Below are positions 24,785 to 33,426 of a DNA stretch of 64,000 nt, piece by piece. The notes under the pieces are model-generated. The model was not told where the DNA came from, did not search any database, and was given only the letters and a program-made list of their open reading frames with translations. The DNA lies in assembly GCF_900099815.1 (NCBI RefSeq), contig NZ_FNCW01000009.1, forward strand, positions 1 through 64,000. The letters run 5' to 3'. This DNA comes from Psychroflexus sediminis. GTDB taxonomy: Bacteria; Bacteroidota; Bacteroidia; Flavobacteriales; Flavobacteriaceae. Every line of letters starts with the position of its first letter. Within the stretch, counting starts at the first letter, position 1. Made by a program: the position numbers and the translations under genes.

Positions 24785-26041
24785 TTAATACTGACTTAAA
24801 CTAATAGATCCATCCTTAATTTTGGAAATGACCGCCTGAGCTGCAGATTCTCCGTTGAGCATAGCGGCATTGATGGACCCGTTAGCCAGATAATCTCCTG
24901 CTAAAAACACCTGATCCTTTAGCTGTGTTTCCGTTTTAGGCAACATATAGCTGACTGTTTTAAGAATAGGCAGAGCTTTTTCGATATGGTAGAATTGTTT
25001 AAAATCAATGGTATCGATTTCGGCATAAGACTTCAAATCTTGAGTTATTGTTTCCTTAAGCTCCTCCTGTGATAAGACATGTGGTTTTACAATACTTACA
25101 GAAAGCACATGTTCTTCAGCATCGGGTTTAGAAACATAATATATATTGTTGACCAATGCGTTTTCATCTGCAATAAGCGCTATCATGGGTTCTTTAAAAT
25201 TCCGCTGTTTAACGCTTACGTAATAATTATCGACGCTTTTCCAAAGCGTCTGCTGGTTCTTTAAATTTGAGATCAAATGTGATGCCTCAGTAGCAATAAT
25301 GACAAAATCAAAAGTTTCTATCGATCCATTTTTAAAGGCGATCTCCTGATCTTGAATAGATTCTACAGGAGTATTAAAGTGAATTTTGGTATGCTTTAGC
25401 TGTGCCATTAATTGATTGGGTATGGCTTGAATGCCTTTTTTGGGAATGGCCGCACTCCCCTCGCCAAACATCTTATAGACGAATTCGAATTTTCTTGAAG
25501 AAGTTTTCAGTTCATGCTCCAAAAAAATGCCAGTAAAGAAGGGTTTAAAAAAGTTTTGAATGATTTTATTTGAAAACCCATAATCCTGAAGATACTGAAG
25601 CGTTGTTTTTTCTTCAGCTAAAAAAATATCATCAAAAGACTTTTTTTTAAGTTCAGTATTAAGTTTTAAAACCTTAAGCTTATCAGCAACACTGCCAATT
25701 TTGGAAATTAAGGTTGGCCATAGTAAACTGACCTGACGTAAAGGATCTCCGATTTTGTTTTGATGACCCTCCTTGTAAATGACAGCACCGGGATAGAAAT
25801 CCTGCAATTCTAATAAATCATAATTTAAATATTTTTGAGTTGCCGGATATTGTTTCAGTAAGACTTGAAAACCATGGTCAAATATATGCCCATCCCTATA
25901 GTCAGTTTTTACGCGACCTCCTACTCGATCTGTTGCTTCAAAAATTTGAGGTTTAAATCCAGCCTGTTCCAGATTGATGGCAGCTACGAGTCCACTTAGG
26001 CCTGCACCAACTATAGCTATCTTTTGTTTTTGCATTAACAT
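24785..26041 (-). CDS. FAD-dependent amine oxidase / phytoene desaturase-like oxidoreductase
   Basis: A 418-residue flavoprotein. The N-terminal dinucleotide motif IAIVGAGLSGLVAAINLEQA and the GG-doublet DRVGGRVKTD bind FAD. The C-terminal FAD motif is QVFLAGDYLANGSINAAMLN. These features define the protoporphyrinogen oxidase/amine oxidase/phytoene desaturase superfamily; length and sequence do not fix the substrate. It may start at the first or third codon (MLM). It is upstream of the DUF4251 lipoprotein in a likely two-gene unit and diverges from the ArsC-fold gene. Confidence 0.88.
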   Translation of the reverse strand: MLMQKQKIAIVGAGLSGLVAAINLEQAGFKPQIFEATDRVGGRVKTDYRDGHIFDHGFQVLLKQYPATQKYLNYDLLELQDFYPGAVIYKEGHQNKIGDPLRQVSLLWPTLISKIGSVADKLKVLKLNTELKKKSFDDIFLAEEKTTLQYLQDYGFSNKIIQNFFKPFFTGIFLEHELKTSSRKFEFVYKMFGEGSAAIPKKGIQAIPNQLMAQLKHTKIHFNTPVESIQDQEIAFKNGSIETFDFVIIATEASHLISNLKNQQTLWKSVDNYYVSVKQRNFKEPMIALIADENALVNNIYYVSKPDAEEHVLSVSIVKPHVLSQEELKETITQDLKSYAEIDTIDFKQFYHIEKALPILKTVSYMLPKTETQLKDQVFLAGDYLANGSINAAMLNGESAAQAVISKIKDGSISLSQY

Positions 26042-26148
26042 CGTATTTTGCTCTAAGGTCGAAAATCTTAATGTTTTTAAACCTCAAAATATTCCTAAAA
26101 ATTTCTAAGACCCTAAATTAATTTATACTTTAGAAAAAAATATTAACC

Positions 26149-26574
26149 ATGAGCAAAGAAGATAAAGAAGATATGGGAGTTATAGCCAAAAGTGATCATG
26201 AATTAAAATTATATTATCATCCTGGTAATAGAATAGCTAAGCAAAGTATTGCTGTGGCTGAAGCTTCAAAAGCTAAAAAAGTCTTGGTGAATCTTGCGGA
26301 AGAAAACCTTACTGAAACCCAGTGGGGAGAACTATCAAGATTACTGGATAAGGATCCTACCGAACTAATCGATACCTCACATCCTTTTATAAAAGAAACT
26401 TTAAGTAAAAATCCAGATTTAAATCCTAATCAAGCCGTAAAGATTCTTAAAATGAATCCCGAAGTTCTCAAGCATCCTATAGCTATGAGAGGAGATAAAG
26501 TGATTCAGGTGAAAGGTATTAATGATATAATGCACTTACAGGAAGCAGACTCTAAGGATGCTAAGTTACCTTAG
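26149..26574 (+). CDS. ArsC/Spx-fold protein lacking the catalytic cysteine
   Basis: A 141-residue thioredoxin-fold protein of the arsenate-reductase/Spx family. The fold markers are the first strand LKLYYHPGNRIAKQSIAVAE, a helix, and the late segment HPIAMRGDKVIQVKG, which matches the cis-Pro and final strand-helix of ArsC-like proteins (RPI...). The position of the nucleophilic Cys (HNPxCSKS in ArsC) is occupied by Asn-Arg, and the protein contains no cysteine at all. It therefore cannot be a thiol-based arsenate reductase. A Spx-like binding role is possible. A strong terminator follows. Confidence 0.75.
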   Translation: MSKEDKEDMGVIAKSDHELKLYYHPGNRIAKQSIAVAEASKAKKVLVNLAEENLTETQWGELSRLLDKDPTELIDTSHPFIKETLSKNPDLNPNQAVKILKMNPEVLKHPIAMRGDKVIQVKGINDIMHLQEADSKDAKLP

Positions 26575-26593
26575 GATACTTAAACTAAACCAT

Positions 26594-26632
26594 ACCAAAA
26601 GCGGCTCACTACAACAGTGAGCCGCTTTTGGT
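26594..26632. terminator. Bidirectional intrinsic terminator
   Basis: A perfect 17-base stem ACCAAAAGCGGCTCACT with a 5-base loop ACAAC, located between the convergent ArsC-fold and aconitase genes. A/T-rich stem ends let it act on both strands. Confidence 0.85.
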
Positions 26633-26646
26633 AATGCTTTTATGTT

Positions 26647-28608
26647 TTATAGACGCTCTTTAAAATCATTGATGATACCTCCTTTGATAAGAACATCAAT
26701 TTGGCGCCCGCTTAATGTATGTTTTGTCTTGATAGATTTACGCTCTCCACTCGGTTTATGGATTACGACATCAATCGGTTCCTTTGACTTTACTGAATTG
26801 ATGACATCTTTTAACTCAATGTCGTCTCCTTGTTCAATAAAGTCATAATCAGTTTCACTGATGAATTCAAGCGGCAAAATACCAAAATTGACTAAATTTT
26901 GCCAGGCAATTCTAGCGTAGCTTTTAGCGATAACCGCAACCTGTCCCAGGTATTTTGGTGCTAAAGCGGCATGTTCTCTACTCGATCCCTGGGCATAGTT
27001 TTCTGCGGCAACAACTACATGACCGCCCCTGGTGTCTTTGGTTTGCATGGCTCTGTCATAAAATGTTTCGTCAATAACCGAATAGGAATATTTGCTAATT
27101 TCAGGAAGGTTACTCCTAAAAGGTAAAACTTCTGCTCCTGCTTTTAAAATCTCATCTGTAGAAATATTATCTCCCATTTTTAGCAAAACAGGAACTCTAT
27201 ATGATTTTTTAAGCTTTGGAATGTGTGGAAGGGTTTTAATATTTGGTCCTTTTTCCAATTCTACAGATTTGTTATCCTCAACTGGAGCTACCAGCATATC
27301 TGTATTGATAATCTCATAAGTAGGATATTCAAATTTGGGATATTCCATATCGAATTCCTTTTCCATATCTCTTGGATCTGTAATTTTCCCCATCAGCGCA
27401 GATGCTGCAGCAGTTTCTGGACTACATAAATACACTTGATCATCTTTCGTTCCGCTTCTATCTGGAAAATTGCGAGGCATGGTTCGTAAACTTATAGTTC
27501 CACTTGCAGGCGCTTGCCCCATACCAATACAACCCATACAACCTGACTGGTGAAATCTTGCCCCGGATTTTATAAGATTTCCAAAGGTTTTATTTTCAAT
27601 CATATTTTGCATGATTTGTCTTGAGGTTGGATTAATATCTAAACTGACCTCAGAACTCACACTTTTATCTTTTACAATTGCACTCGCTACCCAAAAGTCA
27701 CGTAGACCTGGATTAGCAGAAGAGCCTATCACTACTTGACCAATGTTTTTTCCAGCGACTTCAGAAACAGGAACCACATTCCCAGGACTCGTTGGAAGTG
27801 CAATTAATGGAACTAATTCATCTAGAATGATTTCTTCATGAAAGTCATAATCACAAGCCTGATCTGCTACCAATTCCGTCCAGTCTTCTTCTCGATTTTG
27901 GGATTTTAGGAAGCGCTTGGTTTCCTCATCACTTGGGAATACGGAGGTGGTCGCCCCAAGTTCTGCCCCCATATTAGCAATAACATGACGGTCCATGGCG
28001 CTCAACTCTTTGAGACCGTCTCCATAATATTCAATTATCTTACCTACACCGCCTTTTACATCGTGACGTCTTAGCATTTCTAAAATCACATCTTTTGCGC
28101 TCACCCAGTCCGGAAGTTTTCCGGAGAGCTTCACTCCCATCACCTTTGGCATTTTTACAAAATAAGGTTGTCCAGCTATGGCTGCAGCTACATCTAATCC
28201 CCCGGTACCAATAGCTAGCATGCCAAGCGATCCAGCAGCACAAGTATGAGAATCTGAACCTACCATGGTTGTTCCAGGTTTTCCGAAACGTTCCATATGT
28301 ACAGGATGACTAACCCCATTTCCAGGACGACTAAACCAAAGCCCAAAGCGCTGAGCAGCAGACTTTAGAAACTTATGGTCATCTGCATTCTTAAAGTCGG
28401 TTTGAAGTAAATTGTGGTCCACATATTGTACAGCCACGTCTGTTTTTGCTCTATCTAAACCCATTGCTTCAAGTTCAAGTTGCACTAAGGTACCTGTTGC
28501 ATCCTGAAGTAAAGCTTGGTCTATTTTTATCCCAATTTCTTTTCCAGGCTTCATATCACCTTCTATTAAATGAGATTCAATTAATTTTTGAGTTACATTT
28601 CTTGCCAT
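26647..28608 (-). CDS. Aconitate hydratase (short form)
   Basis: A 653-residue aconitase-family protein with domains 1-3 followed by the swivel domain 4 (SYRVPVLLKMGDNISTDEIL and ENYAQGSSREHAAL, the substrate-binding SRE loop). It interconverts citrate and isocitrate in the TCA cycle. Two cluster ligands are present in SGCMGCIGMG. The place of the third cysteine, SCTN in classical aconitases, reads IGSSANPGLRDF, so that ligand is missing. This may be typical of the short aconitase subfamily or a real loss. No other aconitase gene is in the window. It is convergent with the ArsC-fold gene. Confidence 0.88.
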   Translation of the reverse strand: MARNVTQKLIESHLIEGDMKPGKEIGIKIDQALLQDATGTLVQLELEAMGLDRAKTDVAVQYVDHNLLQTDFKNADDHKFLKSAAQRFGLWFSRPGNGVSHPVHMERFGKPGTTMVGSDSHTCAAGSLGMLAIGTGGLDVAAAIAGQPYFVKMPKVMGVKLSGKLPDWVSAKDVILEMLRRHDVKGGVGKIIEYYGDGLKELSAMDRHVIANMGAELGATTSVFPSDEETKRFLKSQNREEDWTELVADQACDYDFHEEIILDELVPLIALPTSPGNVVPVSEVAGKNIGQVVIGSSANPGLRDFWVASAIVKDKSVSSEVSLDINPTSRQIMQNMIENKTFGNLIKSGARFHQSGCMGCIGMGQAPASGTISLRTMPRNFPDRSGTKDDQVYLCSPETAAASALMGKITDPRDMEKEFDMEYPKFEYPTYEIINTDMLVAPVEDNKSVELEKGPNIKTLPHIPKLKKSYRVPVLLKMGDNISTDEILKAGAEVLPFRSNLPEISKYSYSVIDETFYDRAMQTKDTRGGHVVVAAENYAQGSSREHAALAPKYLGQVAVIAKSYARIAWQNLVNFGILPLEFISETDYDFIEQGDDIELKDVINSVKSKEPIDVVIHKPSGERKSIKTKHTLSGRQIDVLIKGGIINDFKERL

Positions 28609-28698
28609 GGTTGTTTGTGTTGTTTAAGTTGATTTCAAAATACTAATAACAGGGGAGATTTTAAATTCAATTAACAAAGATTAAACTCTTAATTTCAG

Positions 28699-28730
28699 TT
28701 GTGTACAATCTTTAAAATCAATTACTTTTG
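28699..28730 (+). promoter_or_regulatory. upp promoter TTG-N21-TACTTTTG
   Basis: A -33 TTG (28699-28701) and a -7 TACTTTTG (28723-28730) spaced by 21 bases fit the Bacteroidota promoter, 13 bases before the upp ATG. Confidence 0.65.
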
Positions 28731-28743
28731 AAAAAAAAATCTT

Positions 28744-29400
28744 ATGACAATTCATAATTTAAGCAAAACCAATTCCATTTTAAATCATTTTCTACACCAA
28801 ATTCGAGATGAGGACATTCAGAAGGATCGGATGAAATTCAGAAGAAATATTGAACGCATAGGCGAAGTTTTGAGTTATGAAATGAGTAAATCCTTAGACT
28901 TTGAAACACGTGATTTTAAGACTTCACTAAGTCCGGCAACATTTGATGAAGTAAGTGAAAATATAGTAATCTGTTCTATTTTAAGAGCTGGGATTCCACT
29001 TCATAATGGTGTGCTCAATTATTTTGACGAAGCCGATAGCGCCTTCGTATCTGCATTCCGAAAAGAATCTTCTGCTTCTGAAGTAGATTTTGAAATTGTG
29101 GTTGAATATTTATCTACTCCCAGTCTTGAAGGCAAGACACTTGTGCTTGTTGATCCCATGCTAGCTACCGGACTCTCTATGCTTAATGTTTTAAAAGCTC
29201 TGGAAAAAATCGGTCAACCCAAATCTATTCATATTATGTCTGTCATTGGAGCCCAACCAGGTGTAAGTTTGATCAAAAACTATCTTCCAGCAAGTGCTCA
29301 TCTATGGATTGGAGAAATCGATGGAGAATTAAATGAAAAAGGATATATTATTCCGGGCTTAGGTGATGCAGGCGATTTAGCTTATGGAAAAAAATTGTAA
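28744..29400 (+). CDS. upp: Uracil phosphoribosyltransferase
   Basis: A 218-residue enzyme that makes UMP from uracil and PRPP in pyrimidine salvage. The PRPP-binding loop LVLVDPMLATGLSM and the C-terminal uracil-binding segment YIIPGLGDAGDLAYG are present; the usual GDR has become GDL, which I regard as lineage variation. The N-terminal RMKFRRNIERIGEVLSYE helix pair is typical. It has its own promoter and is followed by an OmpA-type lipoprotein gene 45 bases later. Confidence 0.93.
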   Translation: MTIHNLSKTNSILNHFLHQIRDEDIQKDRMKFRRNIERIGEVLSYEMSKSLDFETRDFKTSLSPATFDEVSENIVICSILRAGIPLHNGVLNYFDEADSAFVSAFRKESSASEVDFEIVVEYLSTPSLEGKTLVLVDPMLATGLSMLNVLKALEKIGQPKSIHIMSVIGAQPGVSLIKNYLPASAHLWIGEIDGELNEKGYIIPGLGDAGDLAYGKKL

Positions 29401-29445
29401 TTATTCTAATAAAAATATTTACATTTATCTCAAATCTAACCAGTT

Positions 29446-30291
29446 ATGTATAAAATTGCTACTATTTCATTATTATTTACTATTTTATTAACTTCTTGTG
29501 TTTCAAAGAAAAAATTTAACCAAGTTGAAAATCAGAAAATAGCATTACAGGAAGAAATTTCTAACTTAAAATCTGAGCGGGAAGCCTGTAATGAAAATTA
29601 TGCTGATCTTAAAGATGAAGTCCTGTCCTATAAACAAAAAATCGCGGAACTTCAAGGGGATTCAGAGGACAAAATAGAACTTACCAGTAATGGTCAGTTA
29701 GTTTCTGAAGATATGAAAACTAATATACGACGAGTTTTTTCAAAAATGCCTGTAGAGCAACGCTCTGACGCTAAAACCCTGGAAGACTCTATCAACTTAG
29801 CCGTAGCCTATAATATAAAGTCAAATCTTCTTAAGCAAATGAAAGAAGAAGACCGCATAGCAGACGAAGCTATTGAAGTCGATGTTTCAGAACCAATTGT
29901 AAGAATTACACTCACAGATAAAGTATTATTTAAAAGTGGCAGCTATTGGGTAGATAAAAAAGCCTACAATCTTTTGGCAAGAATTGCAGAAGTCATCAAT
30001 TCTGAACCAAACATAGATGTTCGCGTGGAAGGTCATTCAGATAATATCAAAGTTGCTGAAGAATCTTACATAGTCGATAACTGGGATTTGAGTATTCGTA
30101 GAGCCGCCTCTGTCGTAAGAACTTTGGAAAACGAGTTTCAGGTAAGCGGAGACAGATTGATTGCATCTGGTAGATCTCATTATAAACCAGCTGCAGATAA
30201 TTCTACAAGTGAAGGCAGAGCAAAAAACAGGAGGACTACGATTTTATTACTTCCTAAAATTGAGAGGTATCAAGAATTGTTAAATAAATAA
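29446..30291 (+). CDS. OmpA-family lipoprotein
   Basis: A 281-residue lipoprotein: signal peptide and lipobox TSC near residues 16-18, a coiled coil at about 22-80 (QKIALQEEISNLKSEREACN), and a C-terminal OmpA domain with VEGHSDN and the peptidoglycan-binding GRAKNRRTTILL helix. It should tie the outer membrane to peptidoglycan through diaminopimelate. The small size without a beta barrel makes it Pal- or YiaD-like. A strong terminator follows. Confidence 0.9.
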   Translation: MYKIATISLLFTILLTSCVSKKKFNQVENQKIALQEEISNLKSEREACNENYADLKDEVLSYKQKIAELQGDSEDKIELTSNGQLVSEDMKTNIRRVFSKMPVEQRSDAKTLEDSINLAVAYNIKSNLLKQMKEEDRIADEAIEVDVSEPIVRITLTDKVLFKSGSYWVDKKAYNLLARIAEVINSEPNIDVRVEGHSDNIKVAEESYIVDNWDLSIRRAASVVRTLENEFQVSGDRLIASGRSHYKPAADNSTSEGRAKNRRTTILLLPKIERYQELLNK

Positions 30292-30309
30292 ATATTTTCA
30301 TATCATTAA

Positions 30310-30343
30310 AAAAGCCTGCTTAAACTCATTTAAGCAGGCTTTT
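30310..30343. terminator. Intrinsic terminator
   Basis: A perfect 15-base stem AAAAGCCTGCTTAAA with loop CTCA, followed by TTTT; it lies between the convergent OmpA and dienelactone-hydrolase genes and can serve both. Confidence 0.85.
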
Positions 30344-30361
30344 CGTTTTCAACAAACTTAA

Positions 30362-31207
30362 CTAGTTACTATAAATCTTTTCAAAAAACATACTCATTTT
30401 TTCCCATGATTTTTCTGCTGCATCTTTGTCGTAAGCCAGCGGGAGATCATATTTTTTGGCAATGCTATCGGCATCTTTATTGGTAAATGAATGTTTCACC
30501 CCTTCATATGAGAGATACTGATAATCTGCGTCTACTGCATCTAGCTGGGCTTTAAAATTTTTAACCTGTTCCTCAGTTATCATAACATCCTCGGCTCCAT
30601 TTTGAATTAAAAGTTTAGCTTTTAAATCTTCAGTGGGCATTACAGGTAATCCTAAACCACTGTGGAAAACCGCAACTGCATCAAGATTTATACCGGTATT
30701 TGCCATCGCCAAGGCAACACTTCCGCCAAAACAAAAACCAACAGCAGATATTTTTTCAGGATTCACATTTTCATTTGCTTTTAAAGTTTTCATAGCTGCC
30801 TTAAAGCGTTTTTTTGCAGTATCAAAATTATTCATAAGCGTACTGGAAAACGCCATAGCTTCTTCAGGATGTGCTGCTTGCTTACCCTGGCCATACATAT
30901 CTACAGCTAACGCAACATAACCTAATTCAGCAAGCTTTTCAGCTTTATCTCTAGCAAATTCATTATGGCCCCACCATTCGTGAACTACAAGTATACCGGG
31001 CCTCTTGGCCTCTAAGTTCTCTTTATAAGCTATATAGCCCGTCATGGTTGTAGAGTCGGTTTCGTAAGAAATTTCTTTTCCAATTATTTTTATGTCGTTT
31101 GCTTCAGCAACAACATTAATCCCCTTTTCGGTTTTATCTTTTTTTTCCGATTTACATGCTGTTGAAATAACAACCAAGGCTAAAAGCATAAGTTTATAAA
31201 TTTTCAT
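30362..31207 (-). CDS. Dienelactone-hydrolase family lipoprotein
   Basis: A 281-residue alpha/beta hydrolase. The start at ATG 31207 gives a lipoprotein signal MKIYKLMLLALVVISTACKS with the lipid Cys at 18; an upstream start at 31258 would bury it. The nucleophile elbow is GFCFGGS (Cys as in dienelactone hydrolase), with an acid in NGAEDVMI and His in VKHSFTN. An early EWWGHN motif is typical of the family. It probably hydrolyses an ester or lactone at the cell envelope; the substrate is unknown. It follows the DUF2452 gene by five bases on the same strand. Confidence 0.9.
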   Translation of the reverse strand: MKIYKLMLLALVVISTACKSEKKDKTEKGINVVAEANDIKIIGKEISYETDSTTMTGYIAYKENLEAKRPGILVVHEWWGHNEFARDKAEKLAELGYVALAVDMYGQGKQAAHPEEAMAFSSTLMNNFDTAKKRFKAAMKTLKANENVNPEKISAVGFCFGGSVALAMANTGINLDAVAVFHSGLGLPVMPTEDLKAKLLIQNGAEDVMITEEQVKNFKAQLDAVDADYQYLSYEGVKHSFTNKDADSIAKKYDLPLAYDKDAAEKSWEKMSMFFEKIYSN

Positions 31208-31212
31208 AGCTT

Positions 31213-31647
31213 CTATTTTATAGATTTTTGATTTGCTTGCGCATCCAAACGGATCCACATTTTATCTTCATTTAACTTGAAACTACCCTTAAATTGAAAA
31301 TTACATTCGTTAGGAGAAATGATGGATAAAAAAATATTCCCGTTCTTTTTCTTATACAAGTGATAGATTTGACCAACGATGGGTTCAAAACTAAATTCTG
31401 CACTGTAAATAAGGTTGTTGTATTCAAATTGAGCCATCAATTTTTCATATTGATGTTTAAGCTCTTCATATTCCGTTTTGATTTGATGATTGACTTTGCT
31501 TACATTTGAATTCTTCCAACCGGTCAAATCTGTTGGAGTAATTTTGGGAGCTCCAGAATTTGTTGCGTAGGGCAATAATCCGGCGTCATATTTATCGGTT
31601 TTTTCGTTATAAACGACTTGGTCTGGCTTTTTGGACTTCTCTCCCAT
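31213..31647 (-). CDS. DUF2452 domain-containing protein
   Basis: A 144-residue protein of DUF2452. The order PDQVVYNEKTDKYDAGLLPY, then EYEELKHQYEKLMAQFEYN (a short coiled coil), then HLYKKKNGNIFLSIISPNEC is typical of the family. Function unknown. I start at ATG 31647 rather than TTG 31656, which adds only three residues. It is five bases upstream of the hydrolase gene and is probably the first gene of that unit. Confidence 0.87.
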   Translation of the reverse strand: MGEKSKKPDQVVYNEKTDKYDAGLLPYATNSGAPKITPTDLTGWKNSNVSKVNHQIKTEYEELKHQYEKLMAQFEYNNLIYSAEFSFEPIVGQIYHLYKKKNGNIFLSIISPNECNFQFKGSFKLNEDKMWIRLDAQANQKSIK

Positions 31648-31753
31648 TATTTGCAATTAGTTTTAGATCAACGAAATTAAATTCAATTCTTTCAATAATC
31701 CTCCTAGCTAAGGTTAAAATTCCTTTAAAATACCGAAATTGTTGCCTTTATAA

Positions 31754-31783
31754 TTGGGTTTGGTGATGTAAATCATACCTTTG
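31754..31783 (+). promoter_or_regulatory. Promoter TTG-N19-TACCTTTG of the FKBP gene
   Basis: A -33 TTG (31754-31756) and a -7 TACCTTTG (31776-31783) at 19-base spacing, 51 bases before the ATG at 31835. Confidence 0.65.
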
Positions 31784-31834
31784 CAGTGAATTTAAGTAGA
31801 AATCTAATTAATTAGAAATCAATAAATTAATATT

Positions 31835-32269
31835 ATGAGTCAAGTTAAAGAAAAAGACACAGTAAAAGTACATTATACTGGTAAGTTAGCTTCAACAGGT
31901 CAGGTTTTTGATAGTTCTTTGGAAAGAGAGCCAATCGAATTTACCCTCGGTGAAGGAACTATTATTCCAGGTTTTGAAACTGGTGTTCTCAATATGAAAG
32001 AAACTGAGAAAAAAACTATTGAAATACCAAAAGAAGAAGCTTACGGAGAAGTAAGAAAAGATCTCTTTCAAGAAGTACCAAAAGACCAACTTCCTGAAGA
32101 AATCAAACCAGAAGTTGGAATGGGTTTAGTATCTCAAAATCCAGATGGAACTGAGCGACAGTTAAGAGTTGCTGAAGTTAAAGATGACCACATCGTTGTA
32201 GATGCCAATCATCCACTTGCTGGGCATGATCTTACTTTTGAACTAGAACTGGTTGAAATCAAAAATTAA
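31835..32269 (+). CDS. FKBP-type peptidyl-prolyl isomerase, SlyD-like
   Basis: A 144-residue SlyD-type isomerase and chaperone. The FKBP half is split by the insert-in-flap chaperone domain at about 68-120. FKBP core motifs are VHYTGKLASTGQVFDSS, GEGTIIPGFETGVLNM and the terminal HPLAGHDLTFELELVEI. The metal-binding His-rich tail of E. coli SlyD is absent. It acts in the cytoplasm on nascent or unfolded proteins. It is monocistronic, with its own promoter and terminator. Confidence 0.92.
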   Translation: MSQVKEKDTVKVHYTGKLASTGQVFDSSLEREPIEFTLGEGTIIPGFETGVLNMKETEKKTIEIPKEEAYGEVRKDLFQEVPKDQLPEEIKPEVGMGLVSQNPDGTERQLRVAEVKDDHIVVDANHPLAGHDLTFELELVEIKN

Positions 32270-32296
32270 TTCTGTCAAAACATAAAATACTGCTTA

Positions 32297-32322
32297 AAAC
32301 CACTCAATCGAGTGGTTTTTTT
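32297..32322 (+). terminator. Intrinsic terminator of the FKBP gene
   Basis: Stem AAACCACT / AGTGGTTT with loop CAATCG, continuing into a run of T. Confidence 0.75.
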
Positions 32323-32374
32323 GTAAGTAATACTTAGTTTTATCGACTACTCAAATGAATTAAAAACTATAACT

Positions 32375-32920
32375 ATGAAACTTTTAGAAATAAACGAAGC
32401 CAAGAAAGAAGCCAAAGAAATTTTAGAAGCTACAAAATCAAAAATGGGAGCTATTCCTAATTTGTACAAAATGATGGCTAACAATCCGTCATTGTTGATA
32501 GCTTATACACAAGCAGACGATACCTTCAGGAATAACTCAGGCTTTACTTCACAGGAACAGGAGGTTATCTTGTTATCAGTTGCCATTTATAATAACTGTC
32601 ATTATTGTGTGGCTGCACATAGTTTTATTGCAAAAAATCAAAGTCATGTATCTTCTGATGTCCTGGAAGCTCTGAGAAATCAGGAAAAATTACCTGATGA
32701 TAAACTTAATGCCCTTTCAACATTTGCAAAGTCTGTGGCAAAAGAAAGAGGTTATCCTACAGATGAAGCCACAAAAGCACTCAAAGATAAAGGCTATGGA
32801 GATGAGCATATCGCTGGAGTCGTTACAGGTGTTGGTATGAAAACGATGAGTAATTATATCAATCATATTGGTAAAACTCCAGTTGACGACATGTTTTCAG
32901 AATTCAAATGGGAAAAATAG
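32375..32920 (+). CDS. AhpD-like carboxymuconolactone decarboxylase-family protein
   Basis: A 181-residue helical protein with the AhpD peroxidase motif C75-H-Y-C78 and His82 in NNCHYCVAAHS. Members act as thiol peroxidases or their reducing partners, using the CxxC pair. Length and motif fit the single-domain alkylhydroperoxidase group. It has its own terminator and is followed by two small membrane-protein genes. Confidence 0.88.
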   Translation: MKLLEINEAKKEAKEILEATKSKMGAIPNLYKMMANNPSLLIAYTQADDTFRNNSGFTSQEQEVILLSVAIYNNCHYCVAAHSFIAKNQSHVSSDVLEALRNQEKLPDDKLNALSTFAKSVAKERGYPTDEATKALKDKGYGDEHIAGVVTGVGMKTMSNYINHIGKTPVDDMFSEFKWEK

Positions 32921-32942
32921 AATCAAAATTCATTTGCTTTTC

Positions 32943-32976
32943 AAAACGCTCAAAAATCTGTTGAGCGTTTTTTTTT
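32943..32976 (+). terminator. Intrinsic terminator of the AhpD-like gene
   Basis: Stem AAAACGCTCAA / TTGAGCGTTTT with loop AAATCTG, then TTTTT. Confidence 0.8.
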
Positions 32977-33036
32977 GTTTAAAGTATTTAATTAAAATTT
33001 AAACTTGTTCATCTCCGCTTGAGTATTTTTGCTTTC

Positions 33037-33426
33037 ATGAAATTAACCTTACAATTAGCATCTATTTACAATATACTTTGGGGAGCTTGGGTTGTCATTT
33101 TTCCTAATCACTTTTTTGAACTTGTAGGTATGGAACTCCCCTCCCAGCCTATGATCTGGCAAGGCATGGGCATGGTGATTGCTGTTTTTGGATTAGGATA
33201 CTGGTGGGCCTCGTACGATGCTTTGAGACACTGGCCAATTGTTGCTGTTGGCTTTCTTGGAAAAGTTTTTGGCCCTCTGGGTTTTGTATTAAATTATCTA
33301 GAAGGAAAAGTTCCATTTGAATTTTTCTATACTTTGATCACTAATGATTTTATTTGGTGGATTCCTTTTTTTCTTATTTTAAAAAATGTACACCAGGACT
33401 ATAATTGGAAACTTAAGGAGAAATGA
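33037..33426 (+). CDS. Small four-helix membrane protein
   Basis: A 129-residue hydrophobic protein with four predicted membrane segments (about 5-25, 40-62, 70-90 and 100-120). I start at ATG 33037; a TTG six codons upstream is less convincing. Trp-rich motifs YNILWGAWVVIFP and GYWWASYDALRHW are visible. I cannot name a family with confidence. Its TGA overlaps the ATG of the next membrane-protein gene (ATGA), so the two are translationally coupled and may form a complex. Confidence 0.8.
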   Translation: MKLTLQLASIYNILWGAWVVIFPNHFFELVGMELPSQPMIWQGMGMVIAVFGLGYWWASYDALRHWPIVAVGFLGKVFGPLGFVLNYLEGKVPFEFFYTLITNDFIWWIPFFLILKNVHQDYNWKLKEK

